From Vulcanimicrobiota bacterium (GTDB lineage: Bacteria; Vulcanimicrobiota; Vulcanimicrobiia; Vulcanimicrobiales; Vulcanimicrobiaceae), in NCBI GenBank assembly GCA_027306785.1, contig DAHUZB010000009.1, positions 124,001 to 188,000 on the forward strand: 64,000 nucleotides of DNA, written 5' to 3'. Positions 23,603 through 34,226 of the stretch are shown one piece after another; the stretch's first letter is position 1; the number at the start of each line of letters is the position of its first letter. The position numbers and the translations under genes were made by a program. The notes under the pieces are model-generated. The model searched no databases and was not told the DNA's origin. It saw only the letters and a program-made list of their open reading frames with translations.

Positions 23603-26089
23603 GTGAGCGACGTCAAGTTCTCCCCGATGCTCGAGCAGTATTTCGGGCTGAAAGCCAAGCATCCCGAATCGGTGCTGCTCATGCGCGTCGGCGACTTCTA
23701 CGAAGCCTACGGCGACGATGCGGAGACCGCGGCGCGCGCGCTGCAGATCGCGCTCACGAGCAAAGAGGCGGGCGGCGGACGACGCGTCGCGATGGCGGGC
23801 GTGCCGCATCACGCGCTCTCCGGATACTTGCACAAGCTCGTGCAGCAGCGTTTCATCGTCGCGCTCGCCGAGCAGTTGGAAGCCCCGGTGCCCAACCGAC
23901 TCACGCGCCGCGACGTCGTGCGGATCGTCACGCCCGGCACGCTGATCGAAGAACAATTGCTCGACGGAAAAGCGCATAACTACCTGGCCGCGCTCGCGCT
24001 CGCGGGCGAGACCTTCGCGATCGCGTATGCCGATGTCTCGACCGGATATGCGGCGGTTACCGCGATCGGCGGCGAGAACGCGTACGACGACGCGCTCGCG
24101 GAGCTCGCGCGCGTCGGCCCGGCGGAGATCGTCGCCGATCTGCCCGCCGAACTGCGCGCGGCGATGGCGGGTGCGATGGAGGCGCTCGGCGCACGCGTGG
24201 CGGCGCCGTCACTCGGCCTCGTCGCGACGCGCGAGCGCGCGCCGATCGACGGCTTCTCGCTCGAGGAGGCCGCGGCGATGCATCGCGCGCTCGACGCGCT
24301 CGGCGAGTTCGTTCGCAAGACCGGCGTCGGCAACGGCGCGAGCGGATTGCAGGTGCCGCAGTTCTATCAACGCCGCCATTTTCTCGCGCTCGACCCCTCG
24401 ACGCGCAAACATCTCGAGCTGAACCGCGCGCAGGGGCAGAACCCGCGCGCGACCTTGCTCGCCACGCTCGACGAATGCGCGACCGCGATGGGATCGCGCA
24501 TGCTCGGTCGGTGGATCATCGCGCCGCTGGTCGATCGCGACGCGATCGCCGCGCGGCAAGACGCGGTGCAGGCGATGCTCGACGAGCACGCGCGTCGCGA
24601 GGCCACGCGAGAACTGCTGCAAGGGTGCTTCGACATCGAGCGCATCGCGCAGAAGGTGCGCTTTCGGCGTGCGCTGCCGCGCGATCTGGCCTCGCTGCGC
24701 CGCACGCTCGACGTGCTGCGGCCGCTCGCCTCGGTCGTGCCGAGCGCCCTCGCGCCGATCGTCGAGCGCGTGCGCGGCTTCGACGATCTCTCCGCGGATC
24801 TGCAGCGCACGCTCGTCGACGAGCCGCCCGCGCAGCTCGCCGACGGCGGCGTGATTCGTCCCGAAGCCGATGCCGAGCTCGCCGAATGCGTGAGCCTGCG
24901 TACCGACGCGCGCTCGCGCCTCTCCGAATTGGAAGAGCGCGAACGCGAGCGCACGGGCATCAAATCGCTGAAGGTGAAGTACGCGAGCGCGTTCGGCTAT
25001 GCGATCGAGGTGAGCAAGGCTTACGTTGCGAGCGTGCCGCCCGATTACGTGCGCAAGCAGACGCTGACCAACGGCGAGCGCTTCATCACGCCCGAGCTCA
25101 AAGAGCTCGAACTCGCGATCTCAACCGCGCAATCGCGCCAGGAGCGACTCGAGGCGCGACTCTACGAAGCGCTGGTCGAGCGCATCGCGGCGCGCACCGA
25201 CGATCTGCTCGCGGCGGCCGAGGCGATCGCCGAGATCGACGTCTACGGCGCGCTCGCGCGCTGCGCCGCCGACCGCGGCTACGTGCGCCCGACTTTTCAC
25301 GACGAGAGCGCGGTCGAGATCGAGGACGGACGCCACCCGGTGATGGAGGCGATCCTCCGTACGAACTTCGTGCCGAACGATCTGCGTCTGCACGCGCGCG
25401 GACATCGCTTCATCCTATTGACCGGGCCCAACATGGGCGGCAAATCGACCTACCTGCGTCAGGCGGGGCTGCTGGTCATCATGGCGCAGCTCGGCTCGTT
25501 CGTTCCGGCGCGCGCCATGCGCCTGGGCGTGGTGGATCGGATATTTACGCGCATCGGCGCGGGCGACGATCTCGCGTCGGGGCAGTCGACCTTTTACATG
25601 GAGATGGCCGAAGCCGCGAATATCCTGCGACGTTCGTCGCGGCGTTCGCTGCTGCTCATCGACGAAGTCGGACGCGGCACCGGCACGATCGACGGTCTCT
25701 CGATCGCGCAGGCGATCTGCGAGTATCTGCTCGGCCTCGACGAGCAGGCGCCGATGGCGATCTTCGCAACGCACTTCCACGAGCTCTGCGCGCTCGCCGA
25801 TCATTGGAATCTCGTTGCGAACTACCACATTACCGCGGTCGAGAATACCGCGCGCGGCGGCGCGCCGGTCTTTTCGCATCGCGTGCAGCCGGGAAGTTCG
25901 TCGCGCTCGTTCGGGATCGAGGTCGCCCGGATGGCGGGGCTGCCCTCGACGGTGGTCGAGCGCGCACAGGAGATCGCCGACGCCCTCTCGGGCAAGGCCG
26001 ATGTCGAAGAGCAGGCCCCGTTGCGCAAACGGATGACGACGCGGGTCGCGGACGCGGAGCGACAATTGTCGTTCTTGAACGAGGAGTAG
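23603..26089 (+). CDS. mutS: DNA mismatch repair protein MutS
   Basis: An 828-residue MutS that recognises mismatches and small loops. The start is GTG 23603 with GGAGG 5 bp upstream (23594-23598), giving SDVKFSPMLEQYFGLKAKHP, the usual MutS opening. The mismatch-wedging Phe is in RVGDFYEAYGDDA. The ATPase has Walker A TGPNMGGKSTYLRQ, Walker B LLLIDEVGRGTGTIDG and a TFYMEMAEAANIL signature. The C-terminal tail is short (ending RQLSFLNEE), consistent with the MutS1 length. It is operonic with miaB. Confidence 0.97.
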   Translation: MSDVKFSPMLEQYFGLKAKHPESVLLMRVGDFYEAYGDDAETAARALQIALTSKEAGGGRRVAMAGVPHHALSGYLHKLVQQRFIVALAEQLEAPVPNRLTRRDVVRIVTPGTLIEEQLLDGKAHNYLAALALAGETFAIAYADVSTGYAAVTAIGGENAYDDALAELARVGPAEIVADLPAELRAAMAGAMEALGARVAAPSLGLVATRERAPIDGFSLEEAAAMHRALDALGEFVRKTGVGNGASGLQVPQFYQRRHFLALDPSTRKHLELNRAQGQNPRATLLATLDECATAMGSRMLGRWIIAPLVDRDAIAARQDAVQAMLDEHARREATRELLQGCFDIERIAQKVRFRRALPRDLASLRRTLDVLRPLASVVPSALAPIVERVRGFDDLSADLQRTLVDEPPAQLADGGVIRPEADAELAECVSLRTDARSRLSELEERERERTGIKSLKVKYASAFGYAIEVSKAYVASVPPDYVRKQTLTNGERFITPELKELELAISTAQSRQERLEARLYEALVERIAARTDDLLAAAEAIAEIDVYGALARCAADRGYVRPTFHDESAVEIEDGRHPVMEAILRTNFVPNDLRLHARGHRFILLTGPNMGGKSTYLRQAGLLVIMAQLGSFVPARAMRLGVVDRIFTRIGAGDDLASGQSTFYMEMAEAANILRRSSRRSLLLIDEVGRGTGTIDGLSIAQAICEYLLGLDEQAPMAIFATHFHELCALADHWNLVANYHITAVENTARGGAPVFSHRVQPGSSSRSFGIEVARMAGLPSTVVERAQEIADALSGKADVEEQAPLRKRMTTRVADAERQLSFLNEE

Positions 26090-26203
26090 CCGGGCTTTTC
26101 TTCTCCTCTTCACATTCCATTCGTGAATGCGGGCGGGCGCCGGGCGTACTCTAGCACACGAGGGGCGCACCAAGTCGCGCCCGATGAAATGGAGTGGAAC
26201 ACG

Positions 26204-26557
26204 ATGAAGCGTCTTTCTTTTCTTGCGTTCGCAGCCGCCGCGGCATTAGGGCTGACGTTCGCGGGCAGTGCGTTCGCGCATCCGTCGATGGACATCGTCG
26301 CCTCGAACTGGAAGTTCACGCCGAACACGATCACGCTGCACGTCGGCGAGCCGCAAGTGCTGCGCCTCACCTCGAGCGAGGGCGTGCACGGCCTGCAGTC
26401 GGATGATCTCGGCATCCCGATGACGATGATCATGCCGGGCAAATTCACCGCGATCACGGTGACGCCGAAGAAGGCCGGCACCTACGTGCTCCACTGCGCG
26501 ATCATGTGCGGAGCCGGTCACCCGAACATGACGCTGACGGTGAAGGTCGTGCAATGA
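26204..26557 (+). CDS. Exported CuA-type cupredoxin (COX2/NosZ-like CuA domain)
   Basis: A 117-residue protein with a signal peptide (MKRLSFLAFAAAAALGLTFA, cleavage near AFA-HP) and one cupredoxin domain. The CuA binuclear copper ligands are complete: a His in SEGVHGLQSDD and the CAIMCGAGHPNM loop, matching CxxxCxxxHxxM. It lacks the membrane helices of cytochrome oxidase subunit II, so it is a soluble periplasmic electron carrier or a copper donor. ATG 26204 has GGAG 8 bp upstream (26192-26195). Its stop overlaps the cytochrome/porin gene start (ATGA), so the two are functionally linked. Confidence 0.85.
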   Translation: MKRLSFLAFAAAAALGLTFAGSAFAHPSMDIVASNWKFTPNTITLHVGEPQVLRLTSSEGVHGLQSDDLGIPMTMIMPGKFTAITVTPKKAGTYVLHCAIMCGAGHPNMTLTVKVVQ

Positions 26558-27663
26558 AACGTCTGAGCATCGCGCTCGCGGCGATCGCGCTCCTCTTCGG
26601 AGCCGCGTCGCTGCGCGCATCGGCCATGCCGAACTTCGCCCAAGCATACGGCGTGCAGTGCTCGCTCTGCCACACGCAGGTGCCCGCGCTCAACGCCTAC
26701 GGCCGCTACGTCCATCGTACCGGCTACGCCTCGCTCGATCCGCACGTCCTCCGTCGCGAGTATCCGGTGTGGATCGACGCCTCGGCCAACTACAGCGAGC
26801 AGCGGCCGAACGCCGCCGTCTGGCAGGGCGGCAACCTCGCCATCCATCTCGACGGCGCCGTGGCGAACGATTGGACCTATCACGTCCAACAGTGGGTGGT
26901 CCAAGGCAATCAACCCGGCGGACTCGACACGTTCTGGGTCGCGTACAATAACCTGTTCCATCGCGACGGCCATCTCTTCGTCGGTAAAGTCGAAGAGCCG
27001 GCGCCGAGCCCGTACGCGCAGTGGTTCGATCTGACCGGCTTCCAGTCGGCCGAGATGACCGTGGGCGAGCACGCCTACGAGGTCGACGCGAACCGCTGGG
27101 GCGCCAAGTTCGCCTACGTGCACAAGAAGCTCGACGCCGAAGTTGCGTGGACCGCTGCGGGAACCGATCTCGACGGCGCAAGCGATTTCCGCAACGATAC
27201 GGACAAGACGCTTCAGTACAAACTCGCCTACGCGACGCCGGAGAATCCGCTCGAATTCGGCTACTACGGGTCGACCGGATCGTTCCCGCTGCCCGAAGGC
27301 GGATTCGACAAGTACTACACCCACGCGTTCTACGTGCAGCGCGATCCGGTCAAACGGATGCCGGGCGTGCTCGCGACCTATCAGATGGCGCACGATCAAA
27401 ACCCCGGTGCGGGCTTCGCTCCGGCCGGCAGCAACGGTTCGTCGTTCGAACTCTACGAACCGATCGGCGATCGCGCGCTCGTCTCGGTCGGCAAACAGTT
27501 CACCAACGACGGTCTCGGCACGCAGACGCAGATCGGTACCATCGACGCCTCGTACCACGTCATGCGCTTCGTGCACGTCTACGGTGAGGTGCTCATGCAG
27601 CAGAACCAGGTACCCACCTACAACGGCCTCGTCTGGTTCGCGCTTCCTCTCGGTCCGCTCTAG
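26554..27663 (+). CDS. Exported protein with one CXXCH haem site and a C-terminal beta-barrel-like domain
   Basis: A 369-residue protein with a signal peptide (MKRLSIALAAIALLFGAASL) followed within about 15 residues by a single c-type haem motif, QCSLCHTQVP. The remaining 300 residues are rich in alternating aromatic/polar strands (WTYHVQQWVVQGNQPGG, FGYYGSTGSFPLPEGG, ending VWFALPLGPL), which looks like an outer-membrane beta-barrel. A haem at the periplasmic mouth of a barrel would suit extracellular or trans-envelope electron transfer with the CuA partner. I know no characterised member; the function is inferred only. Confidence 0.7.
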   Translation: MKRLSIALAAIALLFGAASLRASAMPNFAQAYGVQCSLCHTQVPALNAYGRYVHRTGYASLDPHVLRREYPVWIDASANYSEQRPNAAVWQGGNLAIHLDGAVANDWTYHVQQWVVQGNQPGGLDTFWVAYNNLFHRDGHLFVGKVEEPAPSPYAQWFDLTGFQSAEMTVGEHAYEVDANRWGAKFAYVHKKLDAEVAWTAAGTDLDGASDFRNDTDKTLQYKLAYATPENPLEFGYYGSTGSFPLPEGGFDKYYTHAFYVQRDPVKRMPGVLATYQMAHDQNPGAGFAPAGSNGSSFELYEPIGDRALVSVGKQFTNDGLGTQTQIGTIDASYHVMRFVHVYGEVLMQQNQVPTYNGLVWFALPLGPL

Positions 27664-27707
27664 GAGGAGGCGCGGAGGTACGGCACGCGGGAGCGAATCG
27701 TTCCCGC

Positions 27708-29408
27708 GTGCCGTTCATCCATCTCCTCGACTCCGTCACCGTCGGTCAGATCGCCGCGGGCGAGATCATCGAGCGCCCGCAGTCGGTCGTCAAAGAATTG
27801 GTCGAAAACGCTGTCGACGCGGGTGCCGCCCGCGTCGTCGTCGTGCTCGAACGCGGGGGCACGGAGCACATCGAGGTGATCGACGACGGTGCGGGGATCG
27901 CGCCCGACGACTTGCCGCTCGCGGTGCGACGCCACGCGACGAGCAAACTCCGCGTCGCGGATGACCTGGAATCGATCGGGACGCTCGGGTTTCGCGGGGA
28001 AGGGCTCGCTTCGATCGCCGCGATCGCGCGGCTCGACGTGCTTTCGCGGACGCCGAGCGCCCAGATCGGCTCGCGCATCGTCGCCCACGCCGAACGGGCC
28101 GAGCCGGTGGAGCCCGCGGCGGCACCGGTCGGCACCCGGATTGCCGTCACCGAGCTCTTCGCCAACGTTCCGGTACGCCGCGAGTATCTGAAATCGCCGA
28201 GCGCCGAGTTCACGCGGATCTCGTCATGGCTCTCCACCTTTGCGCTCGCCTACCCGCACGTCACGTTCGTGCTGCGCCACGACGGCAAAGACGTGTGGAC
28301 CATGCCGTCGACCGCCACGCTGCGCGAACGGCTCGCGATGGTCTTCGGGCGGGAGGCGGCGGCGACGCTCATCGAGCTCGGACGCGATGCGGCGCCGACG
28401 CTCGACGGCAGCCTGCGCGGCTTCATCAGCGCACCGGGTAGCGACCGCGGCGATCGCCGCATGCAGTTGCTGTTCGTCAACGGCCGCTTGCTGCGCAGCA
28501 CGCTGCTCGCGGGCGCCTGGACGGCTGGATATCAAACCTTTGCGATGATCGGACGCCATCCGTACGGCGTGCTCTTTCTCGATTTGCCGCCGGAGCACGT
28601 GGATCCGAACGTGCATCCGACAAAGAGCGACGTGCGGCTGCGCTACGGTACGCAGGTCTTCGATGCGGCACGGCGCGCGATTGCGACCACGCTGCGGGAT
28701 CATGCCATGCAGCGATTTCGCGATGCGACGGCGCCGCAGGCGAGCGCGGGCGGCGGGCTCTCGCTCGCGCCGCAAGCCATCGATGCATCGCTGCCGCACG
28801 TCCAGTCGCTCTTCGAAGCGCAGATCGGGTCACCCGACGATCTTCCCGCGCGCCGGCTGCGGGTGCTCTCGCAGGTACATCGCACGTTTATCCTGGCGAG
28901 CGACGGCGATGCGGTTCTGCTCGTTGATCAGCACGCCGCGCACGAGCGAATCGCCTACGAGACGATCGTTGCGCGCGCGCACGATCGCGCGCCCAGCGAA
29001 CCGCTACTCGTGCCGATCGTCGTCGAACTCGATGCGGCGCAGAGCGCCGCGCTCGAACGCGCGCGCGAGCTGTTGCAGGAGGGTGGGCTCGAGATCGAAG
29101 CCTTCGGCGAGCGAACCTACCGTATCAGCGCCACGCCCGCGGGGTACGGCGCGCGGCCTTTCGATCTCGCCGGATTCCTCGACGACCTCACCGATGAGCC
29201 GAAGGCCCGCGACGTGCGCGAGCGCATCTGGGCCTCGCTCGCCTGTCATTCGGTGACCGTCGCGGGCGAGCGCCTCGAACTCGACGAGATGACGACGCTC
29301 GTGGATCGCCTCCAACTCTGCGCGAATCCGATGCACTGCCCGCACGGCCGCCCCACGATGCTGCGCTTGAACCCCGACGACATCGCGCGGATGTTCAAGC
29401 GCATCTGA
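27708..29408 (+). CDS. mutL: DNA mismatch repair protein MutL with endonuclease motif
   Basis: A 566-residue MutL from GTG 27708. The N-terminal GHKL ATPase shows VGQIAAGEIIERP, the ENAVDAGA box, DDGAGI and GFRGEGLASI. The C-terminal dimerisation domain carries the metal endonuclease motif DQHAAHERIAYE, plus ACHSV and CPHGRPTML, as in organisms without MutH. So this MutL probably nicks the daughter strand itself. It is separated from mutS by the CuA and cytochrome genes, an unusual insertion. Confidence 0.96.
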   Translation: MPFIHLLDSVTVGQIAAGEIIERPQSVVKELVENAVDAGAARVVVVLERGGTEHIEVIDDGAGIAPDDLPLAVRRHATSKLRVADDLESIGTLGFRGEGLASIAAIARLDVLSRTPSAQIGSRIVAHAERAEPVEPAAAPVGTRIAVTELFANVPVRREYLKSPSAEFTRISSWLSTFALAYPHVTFVLRHDGKDVWTMPSTATLRERLAMVFGREAAATLIELGRDAAPTLDGSLRGFISAPGSDRGDRRMQLLFVNGRLLRSTLLAGAWTAGYQTFAMIGRHPYGVLFLDLPPEHVDPNVHPTKSDVRLRYGTQVFDAARRAIATTLRDHAMQRFRDATAPQASAGGGLSLAPQAIDASLPHVQSLFEAQIGSPDDLPARRLRVLSQVHRTFILASDGDAVLLVDQHAAHERIAYETIVARAHDRAPSEPLLVPIVVELDAAQSAALERARELLQEGGLEIEAFGERTYRISATPAGYGARPFDLAGFLDDLTDEPKARDVRERIWASLACHSVTVAGERLELDEMTTLVDRLQLCANPMHCPHGRPTMLRLNPDDIARMFKRI

Positions 29409-29410
29409 CG

Positions 29411-29833
29411 CTAGTGGGTGAGGATCTCGCGAAAGACCTTGACGACGAACTCCGGATCGGCGGTGCGCGCCACGTCGGACGAGGAGATGATGCCGACGAC
29501 CGCACCGCGTTCGACGACCGGAATGCGCCGGACTTTGTGCTTGGCCATCAGTTCGCCCGCGCGTTCGATCGAATCGCTCGGTGCGACCGTGTAGATCTCA
29601 CCGACCTCGAGGTCGCGTACGTGCGTGGTCTTGGGATCGCGCCCGCGCGCGAGCACGTTCACCACGATGTCGCGGTCGGTGAGAATGCCCTTGAGATGCC
29701 GTTGTTTGTCCACGATGGGAAGCGCGCCGACGTTTTCGTTCGCCAGACGCCGCGCCGCCGCATCGACGGTCTCGTCTTCATGAATCGTCTCGACCTCTTT
29801 GGTCATGACGTCGCTAGTCGTTGCCTTTGCCAT
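29411..29833 (-). CDS. Tandem CBS-domain protein
   Basis: A 140-residue protein made of two CBS motifs: TSDVMTKEVETIHEDETVD with LKGILTDRDIVVNVLA, and RDLEVGEIYTVAPSDSIERA with VVGIISSSDVART. Stand-alone CBS pairs bind adenosine nucleotides and act as energy sensors or as regulators of unlinked partners. ATG 29833 has an AGGAG site 7 bp upstream. Convergent with mutL (2-bp gap) and divergent from miaA, so it is a single-gene unit. Confidence 0.92.
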   Translation of the reverse strand: MAKATTSDVMTKEVETIHEDETVDAAARRLANENVGALPIVDKQRHLKGILTDRDIVVNVLARGRDPKTTHVRDLEVGEIYTVAPSDSIERAGELMAKHKVRRIPVVERGAVVGIISSSDVARTADPEFVVKVFREILTH

Positions 29834-29925
29834 GATGTGCTCCTTGTTGACGATGCCGAGCGTAGCAACGGCGCGTGCAGCTCTCCGGAAGGCCTTGTGA
29901 AGGCGAACGTACGAAGGCTCGTTCG

Positions 29926-30822
29926 ATGACGAACGGCGTGCTGATCCTCGCGGGAGCGACGGCGTCGGGCAAGACCGAGCTTGCGCTCGATCTCGCGCGG
30001 CGTTTCGATGCGGAGATCGTGGGAGCGGATTCGCGGCAGATCTACCGCGGGATGCCGATCGGTACCGCGGCCCCGACGGATGCCGAGCGCGCGCTCGTAC
30101 CGCATCATCTGGTCGGGTTTCTCGATCCGCACGAGCGGTATTCCGCCGCGCGCTTCGCACGCGACGCGGCGGCGGCGATCGCCGAGATTCATGCGCGCGG
30201 GAAGCGTGCGCTCGTCGTCGGCGGAACCGGATTTTACATTCGTGCGCTCGTCGGCGGCGTGGCGCTCGCTCCCGAGCACGACGAGGCGCTGCGCGATCGT
30301 CTCGCCCGCGAAGCGCGCGTGCACCCGCCCGAGGTGCTGCACGCGTGGCTCGCAGTGCGTGACCCGTCGCGCGCCGCCGCGCTCGATCCGCACGACACCT
30401 ATCGCATCGTGCGCGCGCTGGAAGTCGCGCTCGCGCCCGCGGATGCGCGTCGCACGGAGTTTACCGGGAGCACGTTGCGCGAGGCGGGCATCCCGTCGCT
30501 GCTGGTCTTCCTCGACGTTGCGGCGAGCGAGGTCGACGCGCGTATCGAACGGCGGATCGATGCAATGCTCGAAGCGGGGCTCGTGGCGGAGGCGGAGCGC
30601 ATCGGCGCGCGCGCCGCGGCCGCATCGGCCGTCGGCTATCCGCAGGCGCTCGCGTACCTGCGCGGGTGGTGCACCGCGGACGAATTGCGCGCCGCGCTCG
30701 TGCGGGCGACGCGGCGATACGCGCGGCGCCAGCGCGCGTGGTTCCGCGGCGAGCCCGCGGCGCAGCCGCTCGCCCGCGCGGACGTGGAACGCGCGGCAAG
30801 GGAAAAGCTCGGCTGGACCTAA
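29926..30822 (+). CDS. miaA: tRNA dimethylallyltransferase
   Basis: A 298-residue MiaA that adds a dimethylallyl group to A37 of tRNAs. P-loop [27 protein letters not shown] (substrate A37 pocket), the GGTGFYI motif and the C-terminal [12 protein letters not shown] basic tRNA-binding helix are all present. The insertion between motifs is shorter than in E. coli (316 residues), which is common. hfq follows 10 bp downstream, the conserved miaA-hfq order. Its product is the substrate of MiaB encoded upstream. Confidence 0.96.
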   Translation: MTNGVLILAGATASGKTELALDLARRFDAEIVGADSRQIYRGMPIGTAAPTDAERALVPHHLVGFLDPHERYSAARFARDAAAAIAEIHARGKRALVVGGTGFYIRALVGGVALAPEHDEALRDRLAREARVHPPEVLHAWLAVRDPSRAAALDPHDTYRIVRALEVALAPADARRTEFTGSTLREAGIPSLLVFLDVAASEVDARIERRIDAMLEAGLVAEAERIGARAAAASAVGYPQALAYLRGWCTADELRAALVRATRRYARRQRAWFRGEPAAQPLARADVERAAREKLGWT

Positions 30823-30832
30823 AGGTGAGGAC

Positions 30833-31050
30833 ATGCCCGGAAGTCTTCAGGACGCGTTCCTCGCGGAGTGCAAGCGTCAGAACACGCCGGTGACCGTGTA
30901 CCTGATGAACGGATTTCAGTTGCGCGGTACCGTTGCGGGATTCGACCCGTTCACGGTGCTGCTCGAATACGAGCACAAGACGCACCTGATCTACAAGCAC
31001 GCGATCTCCACGATCTCGCCCGCCGCGCCCGTCGAGGCCGCGCCCGCCCC

Positions 31051-31054
<4 letters not shown>
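30833..31054 (+). CDS. hfq: RNA chaperone Hfq
   Basis: A 73-residue Hfq that forms hexameric rings pairing small RNAs with mRNAs. Sm1 has [20 protein letters not shown] with Gln and Asp of the proximal face, and the [20 protein letters not shown] core. Sm2 ends with YKHAIST (KHA motif lining the U-binding pore). A short Ala/Pro tail follows. ATG 30833 has an AGGTGAGG site (30823-30830), and the stop is overlapped by dapF (GTGA). Confidence 0.97.
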
Positions 31055-31844
<790 letters not shown>

Positions 31845-31848
<4 letters not shown>

Positions 31849-33053
31849 TCGGACTCGCATACTGCGACCGCGCGGGACGCATCTACTACGACGAAGGCCT
31901 CGAGCCGCTCGCCGACGGCGGCATCGTGCGTCCGGCGCTGCGCGACGAACTGATTCCGGCGCCGCCGGGAAGCGTGGAGATGATCTTGCCGGGACGCCGC
32001 GCGCTCACGACCCACGGAGCGTTGCGGGGCAAGTATGCGCTCGCGGCGATGCTGCCCGCGGGCTATACGCGCCTGCTCGTGCCCGCCTACGAAAAAGAGG
32101 CGAACGCACCGACGCTTCCGCTCTTCGGCTACACCTTCGCCTGCGTGATCGACGACGAGTTGTACGTCGCGGCGATGAAGACCGACGAGAGCGAGGATTG
32201 GCAGCCGCGCTACTTCGCCGACGGCGAACTCGAAGCGCTGTTGGAGCGCCGCACGAGCGCCGATCCCGGTAACCGCGTGCTCGCGCAAGTCGCGCTCTGT
32301 TCGCGCGAGTACGGCTGCTTCACCGCGCAAAACGTCTTTTTGGAACGCGGCGAAGCGGCGCTCCCCGTCTCGCCGAAATGCAACGCGCGCTGCGTCGGCT
32401 GCATCTCCGAACAGGAGCCGGAGACGGGGCTCGCATCGCCGCAGACCCGCATCGCCTTCGAAACGACGGCCGACGAACTGGCGCGCATCGGCATCCATCA
32501 CCTGGAGCGCGTGGAGGACGGGATCGTCTCATTCGGGCAGGGCTGCGAAGGCGAGCCGCTGCTGCGCTCGATCGTCATCGCGTCGGCGATCGAAAAGATT
32601 CGCGCCGCGCGTGCGAACGGGACGATCAATCTGAACACCAACGGCAGCATGACGCGCGGGCTGGAGCGCTGCATCGATGCGGGTTTGCAGGCGGTCCGCG
32701 TGAGCCTCAACTCATTCCGGCCCCACGCCTACGCCGCGTACTATCGTCCGATCGGCTATGCGCTCGACGATGTGCTTGCCTCGATCCGTCTCGCCGTCAA
32801 GCGCGGGCTGCGCGTGAGCCTGAACCTGCTCACCCACCCGGGGGTAACCGACGACGCCGAGGAGATCGCGGCCATGACGGCGTTCTTGCGCGAGGTTCCC
32901 GTCACCATGATCCAGACGCGCACGCTCAACATCGATCCCGAGTGGTACTTCGATGCGGTGGGACGTCCGCGTGAACCGCTCGGCATGCGCACCGCCATCG
33001 CGGCGATTCGCGGGGCACGGGTCGCCGTCGGAAACTTTACGCACACGCATTGA
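31845..33053 (+). CDS. Radical SAM protein of unknown specificity
   Basis: A 402-residue protein from GTG 31845. The [4Fe-4S]-SAM cluster motif is CNARCVGC (about residue 180, in VSPKCNARCVGCISEQEPE), followed by SFGQGCEGEPLL and NLNTNGSMT typical of the radical SAM barrel. About 170 residues precede the cluster and carry no known domain (they include AYCDRAGRIYYDEGLEPLAD and LPGRRALTTHGALRGK). This resembles uncharacterised radical SAM proteins annotated only by the domain. The 4-bp overlap with dapF implies coupled translation; no peptide substrate gene is visible. Confidence 0.82.
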
Positions 33054-34153
33054 AACTCTGGCAGATCGGTGCGCTGGTCGTCCTCGGACTCATCATCGGT
33101 GAGTTGCGACCCGGAGCATATACCGAACTCTTTCGCACGGCGACCCTCTACGCGTTCCTTCCCGCGCTGATCTTCGAAGCGGCATGGCAGCTCGACGCAC
33201 GACTGATGCGGCGCGGCCTGCTGCCGATCGTGCTGCTCGCGCTCCCCGGCGTCGCGCTTACGGCGACGCTGGTGGCGATCGTCGTCGCGATGTTCGGCGG
33301 GCTCGCGCTCGGACCGGCGCTCGTGCTCGGGGCGGTACTGAGCGCCACCGATCCGGTGGCGGTCGTCGCGATCTTCCGTCGTCTCAACGTGCCGCCGCTG
33401 CTCGCGACCATCGTGGAGAGCGAGTCGCTGCTCAACGACGCGGTCGCGGTCGTGCTCTACCGCGCCATCATCGCGGCCCTGCTGCTCTCCGCGTCGACGT
33501 CCGCGATCCTGCACGTCGGAGCGCAGGCGCTGCTCGGAACGCTCGCGGGCGTGCTCTGCGGCGTCGCGATCGGCTATGCCGGATCGTTCGCGCTACGGCG
33601 GCGCGTGCCGACCGTGTTCCAGATCGTCATCACCTTTGCGGTCGCCTACGGCGCGTATTTCGTCGCGGAGCGATTCGACTGGTCGGGCATCTTCGCCGTG
33701 ATCGCGAGCGCGATCGTCATGCGCGAGCTCGAACGCCGCTACGAGAGCGTCGATGTCGCACGCGGTGTGGAGCGTGCGTGGCATCTCGCCTCGACCGTCG
33801 CCAATGCCCTGCTCTTCGTGCTCGTCGGCGCGGCGGTCGAGGTGATGCATCTCTGGGCACTGCGCGCGATTCTGCTCTGGACGCTCGGTGCCGTGCTCCT
33901 CGCGCGCATCGCGCTTGCCTACGGACTGCTCGCCTTCGCACCCCGCTTCATGCAATCGTGGAAGGTCGTGGTGCGCCTCGCGGGCGTGCGCGGGGCGCTC
34001 TCGCTCGCGCTCGCGCTCGGCGTTCCCGCATCGATCCCCGGGCGGGCGACGGTCATCGATGCCACCTTCTTCGTGGTTGTGGTCACGGTGCTGCTCGGCG
34101 CCTTCACCTACGAACGACGCATCGAACGCCTCGATCTGGAGCCGCACGCCTAG
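33050..34153 (+). CDS. CPA1-type Na+/H+ (or K+/H+) antiporter
   Basis: A 367-residue membrane antiporter with about 11 helices. The transport-site region LGAVLSATDPVAVVAIFRRL contains the TDP motif, followed by ESESLLNDAVAVVLYRAII, whose NDA holds the ion-binding Asn-Asp pair. It has no cytosolic C-terminal domain, as in NhaP-like short forms. The start is TTG 33050, overlapping the radical SAM stop. Adjacent Kdp and Trk genes suggest a role in cation homeostasis. Confidence 0.9.
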   Translation: MKLWQIGALVVLGLIIGELRPGAYTELFRTATLYAFLPALIFEAAWQLDARLMRRGLLPIVLLALPGVALTATLVAIVVAMFGGLALGPALVLGAVLSATDPVAVVAIFRRLNVPPLLATIVESESLLNDAVAVVLYRAIIAALLLSASTSAILHVGAQALLGTLAGVLCGVAIGYAGSFALRRRVPTVFQIVITFAVAYGAYFVAERFDWSGIFAVIASAIVMRELERRYESVDVARGVERAWHLASTVANALLFVLVGAAVEVMHLWALRAILLWTLGAVLLARIALAYGLLAFAPRFMQSWKVVVRLAGVRGALSLALALGVPASIPGRATVIDATFFVVVVTVLLGAFTYERRIERLDLEPHA

Positions 34154-34226
34154 GGCCGAACGGCCGAACGGATCATCCATTCGGAGGCTGGCAGAGCGGC
34201 TCGGCGCGGCGTAGCCTGAGGTCGAT

